This document shows, in pieces, positions 1-6,768 of a stretch of 13,854 nt of DNA. This stretch comes from Chloroflexota bacterium (lineage in GTDB: Bacteria > Chloroflexota > Anaerolineae > UBA1429). The stretch lies in contig JACIWY010000045.1 of NCBI GenBank assembly GCA_014360745.1, positions 1 to 13,854 of the forward strand, written 5' to 3'. Below the pieces are notes generated by a model. The model was given only the letters and a program-made list of their open reading frames with translations. It had not been told where the DNA came from and searched no databases. A program made the position numbers and the translations under genes. Each line of letters begins with the position of its first letter. The first letter of the stretch is position 1.

Positions 1-750
1 GGCGAATTCGTCATGCTGGGCGCTATGCTAGCGGTGACCTTCCTGGGCCTGGGACTGCCTTTTGTAGCTGCCGCGTTGATAGCCGTGCTCTTGGTCACCC
101 TCATCGGCGCCGCAGTACACCGCCTGACAATCCACCCCGCCAGACACGCCCCCGAGGTCACGTTGATCATCATCACGATCGGCACAGCCATCGCGCTGCG
201 CGGGCTGGGCTTGCTCTTTTGGGGCACCAACCCCTATTCCTTGCCTGAGTTCAGCCCAGGCGCACCGCTGTGCCTTTTCGGCGCCGTCCTCAGCCGTCAA
301 CGTCTGTGGATCATGGCCGTGGCGTTCATCGTCCTTGTCGCGCTGTACCTCTTTTTCGAACACACGTTGTTGGGCAAAGCCGTGCGTGCTTGCGCCATCA
401 ATCGCCAATCGGCGGAACTCATGGGTGTGGATAGCGAGGCCATGGCTTTGCTTTCATATGGCATCAGTGCCGGCATGAGCGCGGTGGCCGGGATCGTCAT
501 CGCCCCGTTGACGCTGGTCACATACGATATGGGGCTGGGATTGGGGCTAAAGGGCTTTGTAGCCGCTATTATGGGGGCCATGGTGTCGACACCGGCGGCG
601 GTGGCCGGTGGGTTGGTCCTCGGCGTGCTCGAATCGTTCACCGCCGGCCTGTTCAGCTCGGGGATCAAGGACGGGGTTGCTTATCTGGCCCTCTTTCTCG
701 TCTTGGTGGGCCGCACCACCAGTCTGCGTTTGAGGAGAAGACGCTCGTGA
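1..750 (+). CDS. livH: LIV-type ABC transporter permease LivH (5' partial)
   Basis: Inner-membrane permease of a branched-chain/hydrophobic amino-acid ABC importer; it pairs with LivM to form the channel. The open frame runs from base 1 without a start: the first visible residues read GEFVMLGAM, matching the internal GEF-MLGA motif of LivH, so the ATG at 13 is not the real start and roughly 40-50 N-terminal residues lie upstream (E. coli LivH is about 308 aa; 249 are visible). Long hydrophobic segments alternate with short loops. The cytoplasmic EAA-type loop that docks the ATPases is visible near residues 125-155 (GKAVRACAINRQSAELMGVD). The tail is arginine-rich (RLRRRRS). The stop overlaps the GTG start of livM by four bases (GTGA), suggesting translational coupling. 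A substrate-binding protein (livK) is not in the window and is expected upstream. Exact substrate cannot be read from the permease. Confidence 0.93.
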   Translation, partial: GEFVMLGAMLAVTFLGLGLPFVAAALIAVLLVTLIGAAVHRLTIHPARHAPEVTLIIITIGTAIALRGLGLLFWGTNPYSLPEFSPGAPLCLFGAVLSRQRLWIMAVAFIVLVALYLFFEHTLLGKAVRACAINRQSAELMGVDSEAMALLSYGISAGMSAVAGIVIAPLTLVTYDMGLGLGLKGFVAAIMGAMVSTPAAVAGGLVLGVLESFTAGLFSSGIKDGVAYLALFLVLVGRTTSLRLRRRRS

Positions 751-1778
751 CCGCTCAGGCTCTTTATGCCCGCCTTCAAAGTCGGCGTCGCCTAGTCGCC
801 ATAGTGCTCTTTGCCCTCCTGGTAGGCACCATACCCCTATGGCTGAATACGCCCTATGCTTTGAGCACCTTGATCTTTGTCGGTATCTATACCATCCCTA
901 CCATCGGCCTTTGCCTACTCATGGGCTATGCCGGACAGATCTCCTTGGGGCAGGCCGCCTTTTTCGGCCTGGGAGCTTATGGCTCGGCCATCCTTAGCGG
1001 CCGCTTTGGTTGGTCGCCCTGGCTGGCCATGATAGCCTCCGCATTGGGCACCGGCGTCATCGCCGCCTTGATCGGCAGCCCCATCTTTCGCCTGCGCAGC
1101 CACTATCTGGCCATGGGCACCCTGGCCTTTGGCGCCATCGTGCACATCGTCTTCACCGAATGGAAAGAGTACACTGGTGGCTCCACTGGATTGCCGGGCA
1201 TCCCGCGGCTGACGATCGCCGGCATGCCCATCAAGACCGACCTGGCTTATTATTATCTCGTCTGGCTTTTTGTCCTTCTAGCGCTCATCATTGCCTTGAA
1301 CATCGTCAATTCTCGCTTTGGCCGGGCGCTGCGCGCCATTCGTGACAGCGAGCCGGCCGCGCAAAGCCTAGGCATTGATATCAGCAGCTACAAGCTGCAA
1401 ACGTTGGTGACCAGCGCGCTATATGCCAGCGTGGCCGGCAGCCTCTACGCCCACTATATGATTTTCGTCAGCCCGGCCGCCGCCGATCTCGACCTTTCCA
1501 TCCGGCTGGTGCTCATGGCCGCGGTGGGGGGATTGGCCAGCATCTGGGGCGCTCCTTTTGGCACCGCCGCGGTTCTTTTACTCACCACGGCCCTGCGCGA
1601 AATAGTGCCCCTTATCACCGCCTACGGATCGGGGGAATACCAGATCATCGCCTACGGCACCTTGTTGGTGGTCATTATGATCTTTATGCCCGAAGGGCTG
1701 ATCGCCGGGATACGACGGGCCTGGCAGAGCACCGGCGGATGGGAGCGGTTGCAACGGCTGCTGCGCAGGGGGCGTTAA
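747..1778 (+). CDS. livM: LIV-type ABC transporter permease LivM
   Basis: Second inner-membrane permease subunit of the HAAT/LIV importer. The GTG start overlaps the livH stop and has GAGGAG at 732-737, nine bases upstream. The 343-residue product has the family landmarks: GYAGQISLGQAAFFGLGAY at about 60-78, a STGLPGIP stretch near 146-153, the EAA-type ATPase-docking loop near 192-212 (GRALRAIRDSEPAAQSLGID), GGLASIWGAPFG at 261-272 and FMPEGL near 313-318. It has multiple hydrophobic helices and a basic C-terminal tail. It is shorter than E. coli LivM (about 425 aa), but lengths near 300-350 are common in this family outside enterobacteria. livG starts six bases after the stop, so it is clearly co-transcribed. 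Confidence 0.94.
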   Translation: MTAQALYARLQSRRRLVAIVLFALLVGTIPLWLNTPYALSTLIFVGIYTIPTIGLCLLMGYAGQISLGQAAFFGLGAYGSAILSGRFGWSPWLAMIASALGTGVIAALIGSPIFRLRSHYLAMGTLAFGAIVHIVFTEWKEYTGGSTGLPGIPRLTIAGMPIKTDLAYYYLVWLFVLLALIIALNIVNSRFGRALRAIRDSEPAAQSLGIDISSYKLQTLVTSALYASVAGSLYAHYMIFVSPAAADLDLSIRLVLMAAVGGLASIWGAPFGTAAVLLLTTALREIVPLITAYGSGEYQIIAYGTLLVVIMIFMPEGLIAGIRRAWQSTGGWERLQRLLRRGR

Positions 1779-1784
1779 GCGATT

Positions 1785-2558
1785 ATGGATCATTCCATCA
1801 TCTTGGAGGTGAGCGGCGTCCGTCAGGAGTTCGGCGGCCTCGTGGCGCTGGACGATGTCTCCTTCCGCGTCCGCGAGAATCAACGCCTGGCCCTCATCGG
1901 GCCCAACGGCGCGGGCAAGACCACGCTGCTCAACATCATCGCCGGCTCCCTATCCCCGACGGCCGGTACCGTGCTGCTCGACGGCAAAAGCCTCAATGGC
2001 TTGCCGGCCCACGAGCGCGTTCGCCGGGGCATCGGCCGCACTTTTCAACAGGCGCTGGTCTTTGCCGACATGACCGTGCTCGAAAACATTATGGTCGGGT
2101 GCCATCTGCGGGGGCGCAGCCGCCTGCTCGACGCTGCCTTGCGGCTCCCACGCACGCGCAAAGAAGAGGAAGACATTTATTTGGAGGCGTTGCGCTTCCT
2201 GAACCTCGTCGGCCTGGGCACGCGGGCGGATACGCGGGCCGGCAACCTCCCCTTTGGCCAACAGCGTCTGTTGGCCATCGGGCGCGCCCTGGCGGGGCGA
2301 CCTCGCGTCTTGTTGCTGGATGAGCCGGCGGCCGGCCTCAACCGCTTGGAAAAGAGCGCGCTGATCGATTTGATCCGGCGGCTGGGCGAGATGGATATTA
2401 CTACCATCTTGGTCGAGCACGACATGGAGGTGGTTATGCAACTTGCCGAGTGGATCGTCGTCCTCGATCACGGCAAGCGACTCGCCCAGGGCACCCCCGA
2501 GGAGGTGCGACGCAACCCGGCGGTCGTCGAAGCCTATCTCGGCACCGAGGCGGAATGA
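1785..2558 (+). CDS. livG: LIV-type ABC transporter ATPase LivG
   Basis: Cytoplasmic ATPase subunit that powers the LivHM channel. The 257-residue protein (E. coli LivG about 255) shows every ABC ATPase element: Walker A GPNGAGKTT at 39-47, Q-loop GRTFQQ near 84-89, a signature motif in the LivG-specific variant form LPFGQQ at 155-160 (in place of LSGGQ), Walker B LLLDEP at 176-181 and the H-loop histidine in VEHD (H212). Start ATG at 1785; only a weak purine run (AGGGGG, 1767-1772) lies upstream, at 12 bases, so translation may depend on coupling to livM six bases away. The stop overlaps the livF start in an ATGA junction. Confidence 0.95.
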   Translation: MDHSIILEVSGVRQEFGGLVALDDVSFRVRENQRLALIGPNGAGKTTLLNIIAGSLSPTAGTVLLDGKSLNGLPAHERVRRGIGRTFQQALVFADMTVLENIMVGCHLRGRSRLLDAALRLPRTRKEEEDIYLEALRFLNLVGLGTRADTRAGNLPFGQQRLLAIGRALAGRPRVLLLDEPAAGLNRLEKSALIDLIRRLGEMDITTILVEHDMEVVMQLAEWIVVLDHGKRLAQGTPEEVRRNPAVVEAYLGTEAE

Positions 2559-3310
2559 TGTTAGAGATCGATGAGCTTGATGTACAATACGGACATATTC
2601 ATGCCGTGCGGGGCGTCTCGCTCACCGTGGCGCCCGGTGAGATCGTCACCTTGTTGGGCGCCAACGGCGCCGGCAAGAGCAGCTTACTCAAGGCCACGGT
2701 GGGGTTAGAGCCCGTCGCGGGAGGCCGGGTGAGCTGGCGCGGCCAACGTCTCGATCATCTCTCCACCCACCAGGTGGTTCGAACTGGCGTTGCGTTGGTT
2801 CCGGAAGGCCGGCAGATCCTGCCCACGATGACGGTGCGCGATAACCTTCTCCTTGGCAGTTTTCAATTCCATGCCCACCGTCTGCGCGATCTGCTCGGGC
2901 CCGTCGGCTGGCTGTTTCGCGATCCGGGCCTTCAAGAGCGACTAGAGCGCGTCTATCGGCTCTTTCCACGCCTGAAGGAGCGCCAGGGGCAGATGGCCGG
3001 CAGCCTTAGCGGCGGGGAACAACAGATGTTGGCCACCGGTCGAGCACTGATGGCCTCGCCCGAGCTGCTTCTGCTCGACGAGCCCTCCATCGGCCTGGCC
3101 CCTAACCTGGTTCGCGATACCATGGGACTTTTGGCCCGCCTGCGCAACGAGGGGTTGACCATTTTGCTGGTAGAACAAGACGCCCACGCGGCCCTACGCA
3201 TCGCCGATCGTGGCTATGTTATGGAGACCGGGCGCATCGTCGCCGAAGGCAGCGCACGCGAGCTCCTTTCGTCTCAACGTATGCGCCGGGCCTATTTGGG
3301 GATGGCCTGA
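2555..3310 (+). CDS. livF: LIV-type ABC transporter ATPase LivF
   Basis: Second ATPase of the LIV importer, partner of LivG. Two adjacent ATGs (2555 and 2558) are possible starts: the first gives the ATGA overlap with livG, the second lies seven bases from GAGG at 2547-2550. An open frame extends further upstream inside livG but has no LivF homology there. 251 residues: Walker A GANGAGKSS at 35-43, the LivF-typical VPEGRQI at 82-88, signature LSGGEQQ at 151-157, Walker B LLLLDEP at 171-177 and VEQD in the switch region (206-209), where LivF proteins characteristically have Gln in place of the H-loop His. About 15-17 extra residues near 106-125 separate the Q-loop region from the helical domain compared with my recollection of E. 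coli LivF (237 aa). It ends the transporter block. Confidence 0.95.
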   Translation: MMLEIDELDVQYGHIHAVRGVSLTVAPGEIVTLLGANGAGKSSLLKATVGLEPVAGGRVSWRGQRLDHLSTHQVVRTGVALVPEGRQILPTMTVRDNLLLGSFQFHAHRLRDLLGPVGWLFRDPGLQERLERVYRLFPRLKERQGQMAGSLSGGEQQMLATGRALMASPELLLLDEPSIGLAPNLVRDTMGLLARLRNEGLTILLVEQDAHAALRIADRGYVMETGRIVAEGSARELLSSQRMRRAYLGMA

Positions 3311-3339
3311 GGCGGGGCGCACACGCGCTCTAGAACAAG

Positions 3340-3357
3340 CCCGCCCGCAAGGCCGGG
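3340..3357 (+). terminator. Weak GCAA-loop hairpin after livF
   Basis: CCCGCCC (3340-3346) and GGCCGGG (3351-3357) can pair around a GCAA tetraloop with one C-C mismatch, followed by an A/T-rich stretch (ATTTATTAACTATTTT). It lies in the 101-base gap between livF and the first paaK. It could be a leaky terminator or an mRNA-processing hairpin separating transporter and ligase expression. The T run is interrupted, so strong termination is doubtful. Confidence 0.3.
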
Positions 3358-3400
3358 ATTTATTAACTATTTTGAGCGCGCCGGAGCAATTATTCGAACA

Positions 3401-3406
3401 AGGAGG
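3401..3406 (+). promoter_or_regulatory. Strong Shine-Dalgarno of first paaK
   Basis: AGGAGG five bases before the ATG at 3412. It fixes the start of the first ligase gene. Other genes in the window with comparably strong sites are the ACT, TPR and vWA genes. Confidence 0.85.
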
Positions 3407-3411
3407 CAAAT

Positions 3412-4731
3412 ATGGTCTGGAATCCAAAGGCAGAGACCGCATCGAGAGACGAACTTGCGGCGCAGCAGCTTGAGCAGCTCAAACGCCAGGTCGCCCGGGT
3501 GTATGAACGAGTGCCCTTTTATCGCCAGGCCTTTGACCAGGCCGGGGTCAAACCGCAGGATGTGCGCAGCCTGGACGATCTGAAACATCTGCCCTTCACC
3601 CGCAAGAGCGACTTTCGCGACAATTATCCCTTTGGCCTTCTCGCGGTGGACATGGAAGAGGTCGTGCGCGTCCATGCCTCCAGCGGCACGACGGGCAAGC
3701 CGACCGTCGTCGCCTATACCCACCAAGACATCGACCTGTGGGCCGAGGTGATGGCTCGCACGCTGGCCTGCGGCGAGGTAACTAAGAAGGACGTGGTACA
3801 CAACGCCTACGGCTACGGGCTCTTTACCGGGGGGCTGGGCGTACATTACGGCGCGGAACGCATCGGCGCTACGGTCATCCCCATGTCGGGTGGCCAAACT
3901 CAACGCCAGATCATGCTCATGCAGGATTTCGGCTCCACAGCGCTGTGTTGCACCCCTTCCTACGCCATCTATATGGCCGAAGCCGCCCAAGAAATGGGCA
4001 TCGATCTGCGCGACAGCAAGCTCCGCGTCGGCTTTTTCGGCGCCGAGCCCTGGACAGAGGGAATGCGCGCGGAAATCGAGGAGCGCTTGGGCATCACCGC
4101 CCTGGACATTTACGGCCTCAGCGAGGTCATCGGGCCGGGGGTGTCCTCCGAGTGTATGTGCAAATGCGGCATGCATATCTTTGAGGACCATTTCTTGCCC
4201 GAAATCATCAACCCCGAGACAGGCCAGCCCTTGCCCTATGGCGAGTATGGCGAGCTGGTCTTCACCACGCTGACCAAAGAGGCCTTGCCGGTCATTCGCT
4301 ATCGCACTGGCGACATTACCAAATTGATGCCTGAGCCCTGCGCCTGTGGGCGCACCATGGTGCGCATGGCCAAGATCAGCGGGCGCACCGATGATATGTT
4401 GATCGTGCGCGGTGTGAACGTGTTCCCCTCGCAAATCGAATCGGTCCTCTTGCAGGTGGAAGGGGTCCAGCCGCATTACTTGATCATCGTGGATCGCGAA
4501 CGCGGCGCGATGGACACCATCGAAATCTGGGTGGAGGTGTCCGAAGGGATCTTTTCGGACGAACTGGGCGCCCTGGCCAATCTGCAACGAGAGGCGGAGC
4601 ACCAGATCCAGGAGATGTTGGGCATCTCGGCGCGAGTCAAGTTGGTGGAACCGAACCGCATCGAGCGCAGCATGGGCAAAGCCAAGCGCGTCATCGACCG
4701 GCGCGAGGTGTACGGCCCCCAAAGCGCATGA
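3412..4731 (+). CDS. paaK: Phenylacetate-CoA ligase (paralogue 1)
   Basis: AMP-forming aryl-CoA ligase of the ANL superfamily: arylacetate + ATP + CoA to arylacetyl-CoA + AMP + PPi, in the cytosol. 439 residues, the usual PaaK length. Visible motifs are the phosphate loop SSGTTGKP (90-97), the aryl-pocket region YGYGLFTGG (133-141), GAEPW (210-214), YGLSE (234-238), RYRTGD (296-301), the hinge-region GRTDDML (324-330) and the C-terminal catalytic-lysine region SMGKAKR (K423). Cysteines at 248, 250, 252, 310 and 312 with H255 suggest a structural metal site (inference). It follows the LIV transporter and is followed by a close paralogue and an ACT protein, a context known from aryl-acid metabolism in anaerobes. 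The natural substrate (phenylacetate, indoleacetate, hydroxyphenylacetate) cannot be told from sequence. Confidence 0.93.
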   Translation: MVWNPKAETASRDELAAQQLEQLKRQVARVYERVPFYRQAFDQAGVKPQDVRSLDDLKHLPFTRKSDFRDNYPFGLLAVDMEEVVRVHASSGTTGKPTVVAYTHQDIDLWAEVMARTLACGEVTKKDVVHNAYGYGLFTGGLGVHYGAERIGATVIPMSGGQTQRQIMLMQDFGSTALCCTPSYAIYMAEAAQEMGIDLRDSKLRVGFFGAEPWTEGMRAEIEERLGITALDIYGLSEVIGPGVSSECMCKCGMHIFEDHFLPEIINPETGQPLPYGEYGELVFTTLTKEALPVIRYRTGDITKLMPEPCACGRTMVRMAKISGRTDDMLIVRGVNVFPSQIESVLLQVEGVQPHYLIIVDRERGAMDTIEIWVEVSEGIFSDELGALANLQREAEHQIQEMLGISARVKLVEPNRIERSMGKAKRVIDRREVYGPQSA

Positions 4732-4749
4732 AAAAGTACGAACCCGGCA

Positions 4750-4779
4750 TTGACGCACCAGAAGCCTTGCGAGTATACT
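4750..4779 (+). promoter_or_regulatory. Sigma-70-type promoter of second paaK
   Basis: TTGACG (4750-4755) and TATACT (4774-4779), separated by 18 bases, each one mismatch from consensus. Transcription would start near 4786, about 87 bases before the ATG at 4873. It lies wholly in the gap between the two ligase genes, so paaK 2 and the ACT gene can be expressed apart from the transporter and paaK 1. Confidence 0.7.
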
Positions 4780-4781
4780 GG

Positions 4782-4809
4782 CCATGAGGCTGGCGCTTGT
4801 TTCTCATGG
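4782..4809 (+). repeat. Inverted repeat at the paaK 2 transcription start (candidate operator)
   Basis: CCATGAG (4782-4788) and its exact complement CTCATGG (4803-4809) are spaced by 14 bases, so the half-site centres are 21 bp apart, about two helical turns. It overlaps the predicted start of transcription, where a repressor dimer could sit. It could equally form a weak leader hairpin. No regulator gene is in the window. Confidence 0.45.
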
Positions 4810-4823
4810 TCTTGGGGACACGA

Positions 4824-4848
4824 GGCAGCTCTTCGGCGAAGAGCTGCT
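4824..4848 (+). repeat. Perfect hairpin in the paaK 2 leader
   Basis: GCAGCTCTTC (4825-4834) and GAAGAGCTGC (4838-4847) are exact complements around a GGC loop; a G-U pair at 4824/4848 extends the stem to 11 bp. It sits in the predicted 5' untranslated region, 25 bases before the start codon. There is no T run after it, so it is not a classical terminator. It may be an mRNA-stability or attenuation element, or a 23-bp operator palindrome. No T-box or other known riboswitch consensus was recognised. Confidence 0.6.
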
Positions 4849-4872
4849 CCAGACAAGTATGGGATATTGCCG

Positions 4873-6180
4873 ATGATATGGGATCAAGAGCACGAGACTT
4901 TATCGCGATCGGAGCTCGAAGCGCTACAACTGGAGCGTTTGCAGCGCCAGGTGGCCAATGTGTACGAGAATGTGCCCTTTTACCGGCAGGCCCTCCGCGA
5001 ACGCGGTATCCTCCCTGCCGATATCCGCTCGCTGGACGATCTGCCTCGTTTGCCTTTCACGGTCAAGAACGACTTTCGCGATAATTATCCCTTCGGGCTG
5101 TTGGCCGTCCCACGGCGCAGGCTCGCTCGCGTGCATGCCTCTAGCGGCACCACCGGCAAGCCCACCGTCGTCGCCTATACCAAGGGCGACTTGGACATGT
5201 GGCGCGAGGTGTGCGCCCGCAACCTGGTCGCCGGGGGTGTTGCCGAGGACGATACAGTGCAAATCGCCATGGGTTACGGCCTTTTCACCGGCGGTTTGGG
5301 GTGGCACTATGGCGCAGAACACATCGGCGCGACCGTTGTGCCCATGTCTTCCGGCAATACCCGCCGCCAGATCATGCTCATCCAAGATTTCGAGACCACC
5401 GTCTTTTGCGCCACGCCCTCCTACGCCATCTATGTGGCCGAACAAGCGGAAGAGATGGGCGTCGATCTCACCGCCACCGCCTTACGAGTCGGCATTCATG
5501 GCGCCGAGCCTTGGTCTAACGAAATGCGCCGCGAGATCGAACGGCGCCTGGGTATCGACCCCATCGACACCTACGGCCTCTCAGAGATCGTAGGGCCGGG
5601 CGTATCCGGCGAGTGCACGTATCATTGCGGGCTGCACATTAACGAGGATCATTTTCTGGTCGAGATCATCGACCCCCAAACCGGCGAGCGCCTGCCGCCC
5701 GGTGAACGCGGCGAGCTGGTCATCACCACGCTGACCAAGGAGGCCCTGCCGGTCATCCGTTATCGCACCGGAGACATTACCCGCCTCGACCTGGAGCCCT
5801 GCCCCTGCGGGAGGACGCTGGCGCGCATGGAAAAGGTCAGCGGCCGCACCGACGACATGCTCATCGTGCGCGGGGTGAACGTCTTTCCTTCGCAGATCGA
5901 GACGGTGCTTTTGCGCGTCGAGGGGGTACAGCCCCACTACTTGATCGTGGTGGATCGCGAGTTGGGCGCCATGGACGATGTAGAGATCTGGGTGGAGGTC
6001 TCGGAAGAGATCTTTGCCGACGACATCGGGCGCCTGCGCGAGCTGCAAAAAGTGGCCGAATACGAGATGTACGAAACCCTGGGCATCCACGCCAGAATCA
6101 AGCTGGTGGAACCCAACACCATCGAGCGCAGCATGGGCAAAGCACAACGTGTCATCGACCGACGCAATGTATACGGCTAA
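4873..6180 (+). CDS. paaK: Phenylacetate-CoA ligase (paralogue 2)
   Basis: Second AMP-forming aryl-CoA ligase. The frame is open from 4750, but the ATG at 4873 is chosen because it aligns residue for residue with the start of paralogue 1 (MIWDQ versus MVWNP) and the earlier stretch is promoter and leader; the SD is weak (GGGA at 4861-4864). The 435-residue product aligns without gaps to paralogue 1 and looks about 70% identical by eye. All catalytic motifs are at the same positions: SSGTTGKP 90-97, YGLSE 234-238, RYRTGD 296-301, GRTDDML 324-330, SMGKAQR with K423. It differs at likely pocket positions (M133 for Y133, I208-H209 for F208-F209) and lacks C250. It probably acts on a different aryl or acyl acid. 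The ACT gene follows 13 bases downstream. Confidence 0.93.
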   Translation: MIWDQEHETLSRSELEALQLERLQRQVANVYENVPFYRQALRERGILPADIRSLDDLPRLPFTVKNDFRDNYPFGLLAVPRRRLARVHASSGTTGKPTVVAYTKGDLDMWREVCARNLVAGGVAEDDTVQIAMGYGLFTGGLGWHYGAEHIGATVVPMSSGNTRRQIMLIQDFETTVFCATPSYAIYVAEQAEEMGVDLTATALRVGIHGAEPWSNEMRREIERRLGIDPIDTYGLSEIVGPGVSGECTYHCGLHINEDHFLVEIIDPQTGERLPPGERGELVITTLTKEALPVIRYRTGDITRLDLEPCPCGRTLARMEKVSGRTDDMLIVRGVNVFPSQIETVLLRVEGVQPHYLIVVDRELGAMDDVEIWVEVSEEIFADDIGRLRELQKVAEYEMYETLGIHARIKLVEPNTIERSMGKAQRVIDRRNVYG

Positions 6181-6186
6181 AGGAGG
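6181..6186 (+). promoter_or_regulatory. Strong Shine-Dalgarno of ACT gene
   Basis: AGGAGG directly after the paaK 2 stop codon, seven bases before the ATG at 6194. It decides the start of the ACT gene, whose frame is open for some distance upstream inside paaK 2. Confidence 0.85.
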
Positions 6187-6193
6187 ATTCCCG

Positions 6194-6592
6194 ATGAGAG
6201 TAACCCAGGTATCGGCCTTTCTTGAGAACCGGCCGGGCAGGCTCCTCTATCTGTTAAATGTGCTGGCCGAGCATGGCATTAACCTGATCGCGCACAATAT
6301 TGTAGACGCTTCCGATTTCGGCATCGTCCACCTCATCGTGGATGACCCGCAGAAAGCGCTGCGCGTTATCCGCGACCAAAACATCACCGCCTCGACGACC
6401 ACCGTCCTCCAGGTGCAGGTGCCCGACGAGCCCGGTGCCTTTGTCCGCCGGGTGCTGCAACCTCTGGCCGATGCCAAGATCAACATCGAATACAGCTACG
6501 CCTACAGCGCGCCCGAGACCGGCAAGGCGACCATCGTGCTCAAGGTCGATAACCTGGAAGCCGCCGAAAAAGCGCTCAGCGATCTCGGCTAG
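6194..6592 (+). CDS. Tandem ACT-domain protein
   Basis: Small cytosolic protein of 132 residues made almost entirely of two ACT domains, the fold that binds amino acids or related small ligands allosterically. Each repeat has the beta-strand plus turn signature: ENRPGRL (11-17) in the first, about residues 3-64, and PDEPGAF (77-83) in the second, about 69-131. No catalytic or DNA-binding domain is attached. Stand-alone ACT proteins next to paaK occur in aryl-acid and aromatic-amino-acid gene clusters of anaerobic bacteria and archaea, often with indolepyruvate ferredoxin oxidoreductase genes. A role as ligand sensor or regulatory subunit for the ligases is inference. It shares the transcript of paaK 2 and ends before a bidirectional hairpin. 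Confidence 0.88.
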   Translation: MRVTQVSAFLENRPGRLLYLLNVLAEHGINLIAHNIVDASDFGIVHLIVDDPQKALRVIRDQNITASTTTVLQVQVPDEPGAFVRRVLQPLADAKINIEYSYAYSAPETGKATIVLKVDNLEAAEKALSDLG

Positions 6593-6610
6593 CACGCTTG
6601 GCAAAAACAC

Positions 6611-6647
6611 ACGCCGAGGGTATGGCCCGATGCCATGCCCTCGGCGT
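6611..6647. terminator. Bidirectional terminator hairpin between convergent genes
   Basis: A 16-bp stem: 6611-6626 (ACGCCGAGGGTATGGC) pairs with 6632-6647, with a single wobble position and a five-base loop. On the minus strand it is followed by GTGTTTTTGC, a good T tract for ending the TPR gene transcript. On the plus strand the following TGCTCTATT is a poorer tract but the stem is strong. It lies between the convergent ACT and TPR genes. Confidence 0.75.
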
Positions 6648-6768
6648 TGCTCTATTCCAACAACGATTGAAACCATCCTCCGCCAAGCACCAACTCTGCA
6701 CGCCGATGACCACAGCCTACGCAGGTGGGCTTGGCAAAGGCAGCTGCGATTCCAACCGCCAATAACGT

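Noticed and set aside
2450..2554. Upstream extension of LivF inside livG
   Set aside because: Arg/Pro-rich translation with no LivF similarity; the ATGA junction is the usual arrangement in liv operons.
3367..4785. A 472-codon minus-strand open frame antisense to the first paaK
   Set aside because: A similar antisense frame occurs over the second paaK, as expected from shared codon bias of the paralogues. No motif, and the plus strand is certain.
4824..4848. T-box or other known riboswitch before the second paaK
   Set aside because: No T-box consensus (AGGGTGGNACCGCG) and no recognised riboswitch core; only a simple hairpin is visible.
4750..4872. N-terminal extension of the second ligase to base 4750
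   Set aside because: The extra 41 residues have no counterpart in the paralogue, and the stretch contains the promoter and leader hairpin; the ATG at 4873 aligns exactly with the paralogue start.
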